A DNA stretch of 10,422 nucleotides from the NCBI GenBank assembly GCA_910592005.1, contig CAJVPP010003942.1, positions 1-10,422 on the forward strand, written 5' to 3'. Shown piece by piece: positions 1 to 8,990 of the stretch. Under the pieces are notes generated by a model. It did no database searches and was not told where the DNA came from. It was given only the letters and a program-made list of their open reading frames with translations. The translations under genes were made by a program, and so were the position numbers. The first letter of the stretch is position 1, and the number at the start of each line of letters is the position of its first letter. This DNA is from Funneliformis mosseae. Taxonomy: Eukaryota; Glomeromycota; Glomeromycetes; Glomerales; Glomeraceae.

Positions 1-265
1 TTATTAAAAATCTTTATTATGATTAATATGTACAAATTATATGTATAAGTGGCATCTTCTTAAATATTAATTTTAATTATTATTTCATTTCTACAAATTA
101 AAAACGAACTAATTACAGTATAATAAAAATTAATAAATTTTAAGATCTTATAATAAACATTTAAATGTTTTTTTTATACTAATCAATAAAATTAAACTAA
201 ATAAAACCAATTTGATCAGCTTTGCAAAAGAAAAATATTTATAAACTCGTATTAGTAAGTTTTGT
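1..265. other. AT-rich intergenic DNA, no gene seen
   Basis: Very AT-rich sequence with short homopolymer runs and frequent stops in all frames. I found no coding signal, RNA gene, or convincing repeat. It lies outside the foldback repeat that begins near 266. Confidence 0.6.
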
Positions 266-514
266 ATTTAGGACTTCAATTCGATTGGTCAGTTTATATG
301 TGATAATATCGAAATTATATGATTTGATTAGCTAATCTTATGTGATAAAATTAATATTTTGAGTAACATTGAGAGTCTTTCCTGAAATATTATCCAGGAG
401 AGACCGTCCAGATTACACAAAATTCCGATTTTGTCACATGAAATAGACTAATCAAATCATGAGATTTCGATATTGACACATGGTAACCGACCAATCAAAT
501 TCAGCTCTAATTTA
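266..514. repeat. Foldback (MITE-like) inverted repeat
   Basis: The two halves are reverse complements around one axis at 389.5 with no net indel. GATTGGTC at 283-290 pairs with GACCAATC at 489-496, and GTCTTTCCTG at 375-384 pairs with CAGGAGAGAC at 395-404; both pairs give the same axis. Arms of about 110 bases surround a loop of only about 10 bases. Each arm also carries a near-copy of ATATCGAAA and ATGATTTGATTAG. A 5-base ATTTA occurs at 266-270 and again at 510-514 and could be a target-site duplication, but such AT words are common here. No coding capacity. The structure fits a non-autonomous foldback element; its superfamily is not identified. Confidence 0.85.
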
Positions 515-704
515 ATTAATAAGTATTAAAATAAGATATTAGTAATACAAAGATGATTGCGGGATCAGAAAATTTATGATAATTATAAATCATTTTAATT
601 TTTACATATCAACATTTAAGAAAAATAATAAATAATTAATATAATCATTGTAATTGTTATAGTTAATAATACAATTAACATAATTTATATATAAACACTG
701 AATT

Positions 705-3149
705 TTACAGTTCAAGAAATGATTTTTTTATACGTTTTAATAAATCTTCCGTTACTACCATATTGTGTGTTACTTCTTCTATATCATTTAAACCATCTTC
801 ATCCACATTTTTAATATTATCATCAGTGGATTCATCTTCAATCTTTATCTCTTTCGTTAGACTTGTTATTAATGCATTAACATTATTCTTAACCTCATTT
901 CGAAGATAATCTAAATATATAGAACACTTAAACTGACTTTTTTGCAAGCAAAGACTATAGTAACCATGACCACATGCCAGAATATTGCCATTATCCGAAT
1001 TGTCATCACAATCTATGTAGTCACATAGAATACCAGTATTGGGTTTTCTAGAAGTAATAAAACCCCTTGGAAGGTGTCGATCAGTTATCTCGTAACCTAA
1101 TGAAGGAAGTTTATATGTGTTAATACCGTCAGATGAAGATTTAACAATTAAAGGACACTGGTCACGCGCTTGATATATTTTCGTGAACATATCTAAAAGC
1201 AATATAGCACATTTCTTTGAAAGCATGTGCAATTGCTTTGGTGTATATGGATATTTCACTGAGTTCACAAAATGCTGTCGAAAAGTATTATCCTCTCGAT
1301 GCTGAAAAATAAAGCGCGCCTCCTTTCGTAATTGTTCAGCTATAGTAAATTTAGTGATGCGACGTCGAATGATGCTATGAACGATTTCTACAGGACAATC
1401 ACTTAACAAAGCAAGATTATTAGTAACCAAGTTAATTATCGGATGATTAATTTTCATCCAATAAAAAATATCGGAGAAAAACAATAAAGGAGCTCGCTTA
1501 TAATTTCTTCGATCAAATCGAAGAAAAAGATCGCTTCAACAATGTATACATACTTCTTCATAAGCCGGCCAATTGCCTTCTCAATGGTGCACTGCATAAA
1601 TGTCGAGAACTAAAGGAATCAAATTGCTAAAAAGATCAATTAAATACAAAAATTCAATGTTCTTGCATATATGGCCAAATTTTAAATAAACAACATCAAC
1701 AATATCAAACTATGCAACGCGTATGATGTGGAGAATTAGATCGATTCTCCATAGTCGAGGTTTCTTACCAAGATCCTTACGTGTGCCAAATATGCCTTTA
1801 AAAATATCATTGAATAAAAACGAATTTTTCAAAAAAACGAGTTCACAGCTATTTAAAGACATGTGAAGAGGACCCATCATAAGCACAAATGACGTAACAA
1901 ACAGAGAAATGGTTTCGTTATTAACAAGAAGCCGTTGTGCAATAGCTTTTCAAATAAAGAGCTGACCAGGCCAGTCCGCAATGACTGGTATTACGTGATT
2001 GGAAAGATATTCTCGTATTGGGTCTTGATCGTGAATGATTTGAAGAGTTCTTATATAATCATCCACACCTTTCAAATTGCTTTCAATAAAATCGACGAGA
2101 ATGGTATTCTGTATATGCCTCTCACCCTTTTTCTCTGCTAACCTGTCATTGTAACTGTGTAATGTTAGCCTATTTATAAGCTCATCATCAGAGCATTCAT
2201 ATCCTGTATAATCCCGCATACGAATTCGATTATGATATGAAATTCCGAGATTTATAATAAATCGCTCATCAAAATGCTTTTCAATCAGTTCATTATTAAC
2301 AATCTTTGGATTGATTACCCCATTACGTAATATTACCAGTGTAGTGCATGGATTTGCTATAATTGTTGCCATGTGCACTGCCCAAGATGTACTTGTGGTG
2401 TCAGATCGCCTTTGAACATGGATGTTGTGATAATCGTCGACATTCAACACAAAAGCTTTTTCTGAATATTTTACGAAGGCATTCTCTACATATTTTCTAT
2501 GTGAATCTGATATTTTTTTCTTCCTACGATCTACCGCACTTGCTGTGGTAGTTATGCTAAAATTTGCCATCATATTTAGACCTTCGTTACTTGTACCTAC
2601 CAAATCTAAATAATACGCAAGATCAAACTTAAAAACAGTAATTTTAGTATTATTTAATGAAGCAAGAAAATAACATATGAAAACCATTAATCTTTTCATA
2701 CGATTCATCGTTTGCTCATTACATTTGCGTGGCTGAGCTGCCAAATAAAGCTAATTAAAGAAATCCTTTAGACTCGGTTCACTTTCTTGAAATAATTCTC
2801 GCATTTCATCAAACCCGTATATTAGACCTTCTTTCTTCACATATTCTCTATTGTATAGAATTTTTGCCATGAACTTGATAGCTTTAGTGAGATCAATCTT
2901 TGAACTTACTTCTTCCTCAATTGTAGCTTCTGTTTTTTTCTCAGTTGTAACTTTAACTCGTTTAAGACCTCTTTTTAATGGATTCTTTACAAAATGCATA
3001 TAGCAAGTATTACATAAAACAACACCTTCTACCCATGTTACCTTCACTAAGTTTTGACTTTTGGCTTCTCTTCATTTTTTTCCATTCACCAATTGGAATT
3101 TAGATGATTTGGTGGTTTGACATTCTGTACATTCCTTCCTTGTAGACAT
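705..3149 (-). pseudogene. Dead transposase-like gene with terminal zinc fingers
   Basis: One minus-strand frame runs from ATG at 3149-3147 to TAA at 707-705, about 814 codons, broken by six in-frame stops: TGA 3074-3072, TAG 2753-2751, TGA 1952-1950, TAG 1712-1710, TGA 1583-1581 and TGA 1538-1536. The apparent internal starts at 3047, 2744 and 1484 are GTG or TTG, so they are artefacts of the stops. The N-terminus has a CxxC pair (codons 7-10) and, about 35 residues on, LCNTCY, resembling a zinc finger with long spacing. Basic KR-rich text follows. A core contains NVDDYHNIH (codons 237-245), VIADWPGQL (389-397) and CPVEIVHSIIRR (585-596). I infer these as candidate D, D and E of an RNase H-fold transposase. 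Near codons 709-742 a C/H cluster (CDYIDC, CGHGYY, then C) looks like a damaged RING-like finger, followed by an acidic tail. From memory it resembles expanded hypothetical families of mycorrhizal fungi; exact family not determined. No introns are needed. Confidence 0.75.
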
Positions 3150-3350
3150 ATTTTAGCTAGTCAAATAGTAATATAAAAGTTGTGGGATTCAAGAGGATTC
3201 AACAGTCAGTATTATGATATAGTGCGAAAGCTTCAATTTTGGTTATTCTTATAATTCATGCTTCATTATCAAAGATCGGCAACATGAGTCACTCAAAAAA
3301 GTACTATAAAGTGTATAAAAAAAAATTTTAATAAATTGTGTAACCATTTT

Positions 3351-3361
3351 CCTTATATAGG
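3351..3361 (-). promoter_or_regulatory. TATA-like site upstream of the dead transposase gene
   Basis: On the minus strand this reads CCTATATAAGG, about 200 bases upstream of the ATG at 3149. It directly follows the GACCGTCC motif that is also found in the foldback centre. In DNA this AT-rich, TATA words arise by chance, so the call rests on its position and on the GC-containing motif beside it. Confidence 0.3.
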
Positions 3362-3385
3362 ACGGTCGTACCTGAGGAAATATTA
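3361..3385 (-). repeat. Motif shared with the centre of the 266-514 foldback
   Basis: The minus strand reads CAGGTACGACCGTCC here. The plus strand at 395-409 reads CAGGAGAGACCGTCC. That is 12 of 15 identical without gaps, and both are preceded by AATATT within a few bases. The copies are inverted relative to each other and flank the pseudogene. They could be terminal inverted repeats of that element or a shared repeat fragment. Confidence 0.4.
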
Positions 3386-4007
3386 GTTATATTATATATG
3401 TCACATATGTCTAATATATCGTATATGTCAGTTATATCAAATCAATCGATCTTCTACATCACATGAGTTGCATCACATTTATCCATTTACAATATATAAT
3501 AAATTATTATAAAAAAAAGTTAAATTTTTAAACTTATATATCTTATTATCTATTAATCTTAAAAATATAAAAATATAATTATTTAATAGGTCTTAACAAG
3601 ATAAATCCAATAATTATTAAATAATAAGTTGTTTTGAAAAATTGAAAAATTAAAAAATTAATATATATTAATAATTATTAATTTTAAAAATTTAAAAATA
3701 CTATCATTAGATATATCTTAATATAACAAATCTAATAAATTTATTTCATTCTTTTATGATTATTAGATATTAATTTTTCTACAATATTTTATAATCAATT
3801 TATACCTACGTATTAAGAGATAATATGAGTATCTTAATATTAACTAGATTAATTCCTATTAAATTTTATTATGCAAATTCAATAAGTTCTAAATTTTCAA
3901 ATAAATCTAAATTTATTAAATTTAATTACTAAATTCAGATAGATTTGTGAAAAATGAAAAGCAATTATTTTGAAATTAATTATAAAAGAATCTTAAATAG
4001 ATGTGAA
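3386..4007. other. AT-rich intergenic DNA, no gene seen
   Basis: Dense A/T sequence, with short repeats of ATATGTCA and ATATGT at 3390-3440 and CATCACAT near 3460-3475. No reading frame of useful length on either strand and no RNA gene recognised. Confidence 0.6.
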
Positions 4008-4161
4008 TAAAGATGATAATATAACTAGTTGCAACTATGTGATATTTATTTATCACAGGGTTATAACTAGTTGTAATATTAATAAAATTAAGTTGTAACT
4101 AGTTGTAATTCTGTGACAAATAAGCATCACATGGTTGTAACTAGTTACAGTGTCATCTTTA
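4008..4161. repeat. TA-flanked hairpin MITE
   Basis: The halves are reverse complements around 4084.5. TAACTAGTTG at 4022-4031 pairs with the segment ending at 4147, and AAAGATGA at the left edge pairs with TCATCTTT at the right edge. Arms are about 69 bases with a loop of about 16. TA dinucleotides sit at both outer edges (4008-4009 and 4160-4161), as expected for the TA target duplication of Tc1/mariner-type elements. The hexamer ACTAGT occurs four times, placed symmetrically at 4024, 4066, 4098 and 4140. No coding capacity. Assigning it to Tc1/mariner is an inference from the TA flanks only. Confidence 0.75.
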
Positions 4162-4389
4162 GATATAAATATTAAAATTAAAGTAAAAGAAATAGTTTAA
4201 AAATAATGATACTAAATACTTATTTTGTCATTTAAAATTTAAAAAAAGTGAGAAAATTATATATTATAATTATCAAAATCTAAATTTTATAAATATATGA
4301 CATTTTATAATTTGATAGCTTTAACAAAAACTGTATCTATTTAATATATTTCTATCACTTATCATTAAGAGAATTTGTTTTATAAATTA

Positions 4390-5010
4390 ATTATATTTAT
4401 TCAAGAATCATTCTTTATGTTTTTTTTTAATATTAATATTTAAAATCTGTTTTTTATCATTCTTTTTTATTATTATTTCTTTTTTTTATTTTCATAATTT
4501 ATATTATTATTTTCTTTTCTTTTTTTAATTCCTTTTAAATAATCTTTCTTTTCTTTATTTCAATAATTATTTCTTCTTTTTCATTTATCATTTTCTTTTT
4601 ACTTAAATTTTTTAATATTTTATTCTATTATTTATTCTTTTTATTCTGTTATATCATTCTTTTGTTATATTCTAATATATTTTTTTTTCTATATTCTATT
4701 ATTTTTTTGAAGTTAAATTTTAAACTTTCTATTCAATTATTTTATTATTATTATTAAATTAAATATTATTATCATCAATTATATTTCATGTGTTATTATT
4801 GTTACTATTTATATATTATATATTATTATTATTATTCTTTATATATATTATATGTAGTTATCATTATCTTTTATATGTATTATATATTATTATCATTATA
4901 AATTATATATTATATTTATTTTCAGTTAAACAAATCATATTTCTTTTATATTCTTTCTAGTAATTCATATTATTATTATTTTCTTTTTTAAAATATTATT
5001 ATATTTTGTA
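4390..5010. repeat. T-rich low-complexity block with ATT microsatellites
   Basis: The plus strand is heavily biased to T (and some C) over A, with many T runs, TTTTCTTTT words and ATT/TTA triplet runs (for example near 4740-4760 and 4823-4838). After about 5150 the bias relaxes and A increases. There is no reading frame of note. It could be simple-sequence expansion or a decayed LTR U3 or terminal poly(T) tract; the sequence does not decide. Confidence 0.6.
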
Positions 5011-5892
5011 AATAATCAATTATTAATATTATATAAATCAAATAATAAAGTATACTCTTTTAATATTAAATTTTTTATTTATTATATGAAATTTGATATT
5101 TATATATAATTTTAATTAATCATCTATTAATTGTCTCTCTTTACTATTTTTTATAAAATACAATAGTTTGCAAAATCTTTATTATAATAAAAATAAATTA
5201 TAAAATAGAATATAAATCAATGAAAAAATTATAGAAATCTGTTAAAATAATCTAGAATTAATTACAAAAAACTGATACTGCACTCTCTTGAAATCAAACT
5301 TAACCTAAACTAAGACTATTACTTTTTAGAAAATAATACATATAAAAGAAAAAAAGAAGGTGTAATCACTATTATAATAAAATTTAACTAATATGATCCT
5401 ATTTATACTATAGCATTAATAAGATTTAAACTATTAGAAGTAGAAGAAAAACTAAAGAAAATTTTTCTTTTTTTAAATTAAAAATTTGCAAATTTCTTGA
5501 AGTCATAAATGAACTGATGATGATTTTTCTAAATATTATAAATTACTTTAAATACAAAATTTATAAAAAAAGAGCAAGCAGTAGTAGTTAGAAATTAAAA
5601 AGTAAGTAAATTTGACAAGATAATTAGAAATAATTCTTTTAATGAAGATGAAATAGTATGTAAAATTGTAAGTTGACAGCATTTAACAATTTAGCCATTC
5701 AATTTCACAATCTTATGTATTAATAATGAATCTAAGACAATCTTCTAAATGTCTAATAATAAAGTTCATTTTATAATTAATAATAGGATATATTCAAATG
5801 TAATAAAAATCTTTGTAAATTATATTGTATCTTAAGCATAAGAGTGATGGTAAATACAATGATAAATATCTATATTTGAGTATTTTAAGAGT
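5011..5892. other. AT-rich DNA upstream of the copia remnant
   Basis: If a complete copia element once stood here, its 5' LTR and gag would be expected in this interval. I looked for the text of the 8758-8990 LTR and for a gag-like reading frame on the plus strand and recognised neither. Stops occur throughout all frames. Confidence 0.5.
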
Positions 5893-6032
5893 TGGTATCA
5901 TTTTTAAAAATTTTTAGTATTTTATTTTTTTTAAAAAGAAAGTAATATATAATATAGTGTGAAAGATAATATTATTGCTGAATGTGAGAGATGTGATAAA
6001 CAGTATATAAAATTTAAACCAAAAGTCATGTA
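5893..6032 (+). pseudogene. Possible copia pre-integrase remnant
   Basis: In one frame, WYH at 5893-5901 is followed 30 codons later by CERCDK at 5983-6000. This is like the W-H ... C-x2-C-x-K layout of the GAG-pre-integrase zinc region that precedes copia integrase. Three in-frame stops lie between. Only about 300 bases separate it from the reverse transcriptase start, so most of the integrase core would have to be deleted. The match is short and could be chance; it is supported mainly by lying upstream of a better pol remnant on the same strand. Confidence 0.2.
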
Positions 6033-6303
6033 TATAAGTTATATTAAAAATAGAAAATTAATAAATGTATTACATAGTATTTTCATTTTTATAAATAAAT
6101 TATCTATTTTATATATAATTTATTTATTTTAGTAATTATTTGTGCATATTTTATGCTGTATAATATGTATATAAAAAAATTTAATGTGTACATGTATACA
6201 TTATGCATGTAAATTTTATACACTAGTGATAAACTAATTTGTTTGATAAATATTAAATTGTTTAATAATATATTCAGTTAATTAAATTAAAAATGAATAA
6301 TTC

Positions 6304-7660
6304 TTGAAAGATGTTCTTAATGAACTGCTAAATAAGAATAATGATGATAGAATTATATAATATCTAAAAGTATTATGAGTATTAAACTAAAAAGCTATTA
6401 TAGGTAAGATTGAGCTATAAGTCTATTTTATTATTTAAAATATTATTTAAGTATACTTTAACTTTAATTAAATTAATAGTACGATTATTTGTAAAAATTA
6501 GTTTAAAAAGACATAACCAATCCATAAAATTGTTAATTTTGAATATAGGTTAAAAAGTAGGAGATCTAAAAATTGAAATATTACTATTAGAAGAAGTAGT
6601 TAAAAAAGTAGTAAAATGATTGCAAATTTAAATACAGAGAAATAAAGAAAGGTTGAAGTAAATATGAAGGAAAATAAAAGCATTAATGAACTTTAGTAAG
6701 TTTATAATTATTCTTATTGAAAGAAGAATAACATTTTTAAGAAATCTATCAGTAAAAAAATCTAGATTAGTTGAGAGAATAAAAGAAGAAAAAAGATTTA
6801 GTAATTGTATATTATAAGAAGATAGAACAAATTTATTAATTAAAGTTTAAAAAATCCAGTAATGTGAAAGATCTTGGAATAGTAAAGAAATTTGAATTAG
6901 TAATTGATAAATAATAAGTTACTGCCAATTCATACAATACTCCTAAAAATAAAATACTATATGTAATATTATAATAGCTATTCTTAAATATAATTAGGAT
7001 AGCAATGTAAATCTTAAGAGAAGCATAAAAAAATATTTATCATGTTATTCTCTCAATGATAAAGCTAAAACTTAATAGATTTGATAATAGCCAAAAAGAT
7101 CTAACACTATATAGTTATAAGGACCTATTAAAGAAATAAAATATATTAAATAAATAGTATTATTAATTACAAAAGTAACTTTGCTAATGATAAAGAAGTT
7201 TGTAATTTTATTCTATCTAACTATGATATTATTTATTTTAGAAATAGAAGGAGTAAGTCAGATTAAATAACTATAATAATAATTATGATTATATGAGTAT
7301 ATTGATAGCAAAATATAATTATTATTAAGATTTAATTTCTGTTCTAATATTTAGAAATCTAAAAGAAACAAATGGCTAGCTAAATGATAGTATATAGGTC
7401 ACTATATATAAATATATAGCTATTATGATAACTGACTAACTATTTGATATAAAGGATAGAGAATTTTCTAAGATCTCTAGCATATATTTTATAATTGTCA
7501 GAATTAACTCTGAAATTTAAGAGTTATTATCAATAAAAATATTTTATAAAGAAGTTAAAATAACTAAGTTAATATTGAATTTTTTAAGTGCATATATAAG
7601 AAGCTAATTATTATTTGCTAAAGAAAATGTAAAAATCAGTAAATTAGCAGATTTTTAAAT
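6304..7660 (+). pseudogene. Decayed Ty1/copia pol (RT and RNase H)
   Basis: Family landmarks recur in order, despite many stops. LKDVLNELLNKNN at 6304-6342 resembles the copia W..AM..E...L.KN start of RT. VRLFVKIS at 6479 matches ARLVAKGF. DLKIEILL-LEEV at 6563 matches DVKTAFL-G-LEEE. KALMNFSK at 6677 matches KALYGLKQ, about 39 codons later as in the family and in the same frame. After a frameshift near 6790, DLVIVYYKK at 6795 stands where VYVDD is expected, then NVKDLGIVKKF at 6861. Then LNRFDNSQ..YSYKDLLKK at 7071-7136 fits LSRF.NNP....KRILRYL, and YKYIAI near 7407 fits AEYIAL. VKITKL..NF...YIRS and KLAD at 7554-7652 fit the RSKHIDI..HFIRE...LAD tail of RNase H. Positions 6795-7660 stay in one frame. 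The gap between ARLVAKGF and DVKTAFL is about 16 codons short. The copy is inactive and shows no usable ORF. Confidence 0.65.
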
Positions 7661-8471
7661 AACTATTTTTATATTTGTAATTAAATAGGATAAATATAAA
7701 ATGTAATGCTAAAAACATTAGTTTTATTGGTTATTTGTAAAAGTATATTACTAAAATTCTGAAGAAATCATAAAAATAATGGAGTTAAATTATAAAAAAA
7801 TAGAAATAAAATAGATTAAAGAATGTTTATCTGAACAATTTTAATTGTTATTTAAAAGTCAAATATGTAACAATAATTCTATTGTATTGCAATTCAGAAG
7901 ATAATGTGAGTTGTGATTTATATTTTATATATAATAAGATGATAATATTGAAAATATAAATAAGTTAGAAGTCAGTGAACCTCTTATTTTTCATAATTGT
8001 GATGATCTTCTTGATTTTACTATATAATTGATCATTAATAAACTTTATTAGAAAGGAGTGAGATCTAGATGCTTAGATATCTGATATTGTTTTTAGAATG
8101 TAAAATGATAAACTAACTATTATTATCATACTGGATAATAAAAGGTATTATTTATTGGATATTAATCAAAAATTTAGACTTTAATCAATTAATTTGTATA
8201 TCATTCAATATAAAGAAATTACTAGTAATATTTGTAATATTTTTTAATTATTTTTTAAATTAATAATTTATAAAATATCATTTATATAAGTAAACACAAG
8301 TATTTTATGTTATAAAATATTTGTAATAGGTGAATAAATATTAGGTCTTTATTTAATATTCATATTATATTTATAATAAGAATTATTTATCTTGTAAAGT
8401 AAAGGGTTATAGTAAATATATTGTCAATAAAGCAATTGGCTAGTCATAATAAAGTTACGTAAATGACGTAG
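7661..8471. other. Unassigned AT-rich stretch between pol and LTR
   Basis: Copia pol normally ends within a few dozen codons of the LAD motif, so about 800 bases of non-coding sequence before the LTR is unexpectedly long. I see no ORF, no clear copia motif and no hairpin here. It may be a later insertion, a decayed extra segment of the element, or flanking DNA. Confidence 0.5.
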
Positions 8472-8597
8472 TATAATGATCTCTTAATTCAGAATTCTGA
8501 AAATACTAAGAATTCTGCAAATTCTGAAAATATGGAAGATCTACATAATTCTAAAGATCTTCTAAATACTAATGATAATTATAATTTTATGAATTAA
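8472..8597 (+). other. Small Asn/Ser-rich open frame, doubtful
   Basis: An open stretch of 41 codons ends at TAA 8595-8597, with no in-frame ATG near its beginning. It is rich in N, S, E and D. The words NSEN, KNS, NSEN, HNSKD and NTND arise from repeated AATTCTGAAAAT text. It is in the same numerical frame as the RNase H part of the pol remnant and lies just before the LTR-like block. It may be the last bit of a retroelement protein or simple sequence that happens to stay open. I do not regard it as an established gene. Confidence 0.2.
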
Positions 8598-8616
8598 AGG
8601 AAGTCTAAGAATATTT

Positions 8617-8990
8617 AGTGTTATACTTATTTTTAATATTCTAAATTTTATTGTTATTTTTATTTTATCTTATATTTTTATTATTTTATATATTTTTATC
8701 ATTCTCAATATATTTATTTTATTTACATTTTATTTTGCTAAATTAGTTAATTTATAGCATAGTAATTAGTTAACTATGATAAAAGAAATTTTATATAAAT
8801 AGATAAACTTTTTGCTTATATTGTAAATTAACTTTTTTGCGAATATGAGTTTCAATATTAATAAAGAAATCAATTCAAAACTTATATTTTTCTACCTCTT
8901 CATGTCTTCACATAGTCTGACGTGATCCCTATATATTATTTATAATTGAGTTCGTCATCTGAATTCTTTAATTAAAATTATCCCTAATCT
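8617..8990 (+). repeat. LTR-like block, 3' LTR of the copia remnant
   Basis: The core, 8758-8990, aligns with the minus strand of 10422-10172. Both start GC(A/G)TAGTAA.TAGTTA, share TATAAATAG and CTTTTTGCTTA..TTGTAAATTAACT, then AATAAAG/AATAAAGG, and later ATTGAGTTC. The TATA box is at 8794-8802 and a polyadenylation-like AATAAA at 8860-8865, the usual promoter-to-polyA order within an LTR. A TGTTATAC at 8617 follows a purine-rich AAAGGAAG (8596-8603) and may mark the LTR start after a polypurine tract; that boundary is a guess. It lies downstream of plus-strand pol, as a 3' LTR should. Confidence 0.5.
8794..8802 (+). promoter_or_regulatory. TATA box of the LTR-like block
   Basis: TATAAATAG, conserved in the related inverted block at 10378-10386 on the minus strand and at the same relative position. 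Conservation between two diverged copies is what lifts it above background. Confidence 0.4.

Noticed and set aside
1536..1712. An intron hiding three of the stops
   Set aside because: The translated text between the stops reads like continuous protein in the same phase, and I see no convincing donor and acceptor pair bounding the segment.
1935..2141. Plus-strand open frame of 68 codons
   Set aside because: It is antisense to the long minus-strand frame and has no recognisable content; a shadow of the pseudogene.
2363..2551. Plus-strand open frame of 62 codons
   Set aside because: Also antisense to the pseudogene core; the coding evidence is on the minus strand.
705..3047. Three separate genes (3047-2751, 2744-1950, 1484-705)
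   Set aside because: All three are in the same frame, their first codons are GTG or TTG, and the sequence between them continues the protein with only stops intervening. They are pieces of one pseudogene.
4008..4161. CRISPR-like array from four ACTAGT repeats
   Set aside because: The repeats are mirror-symmetric arms of one hairpin, not regularly spaced direct repeats with unique spacers.
5010..5400. 5' LTR of the plus-strand copia remnant
   Set aside because: I could not match this stretch to the 8758-8990 block beyond A/T words.
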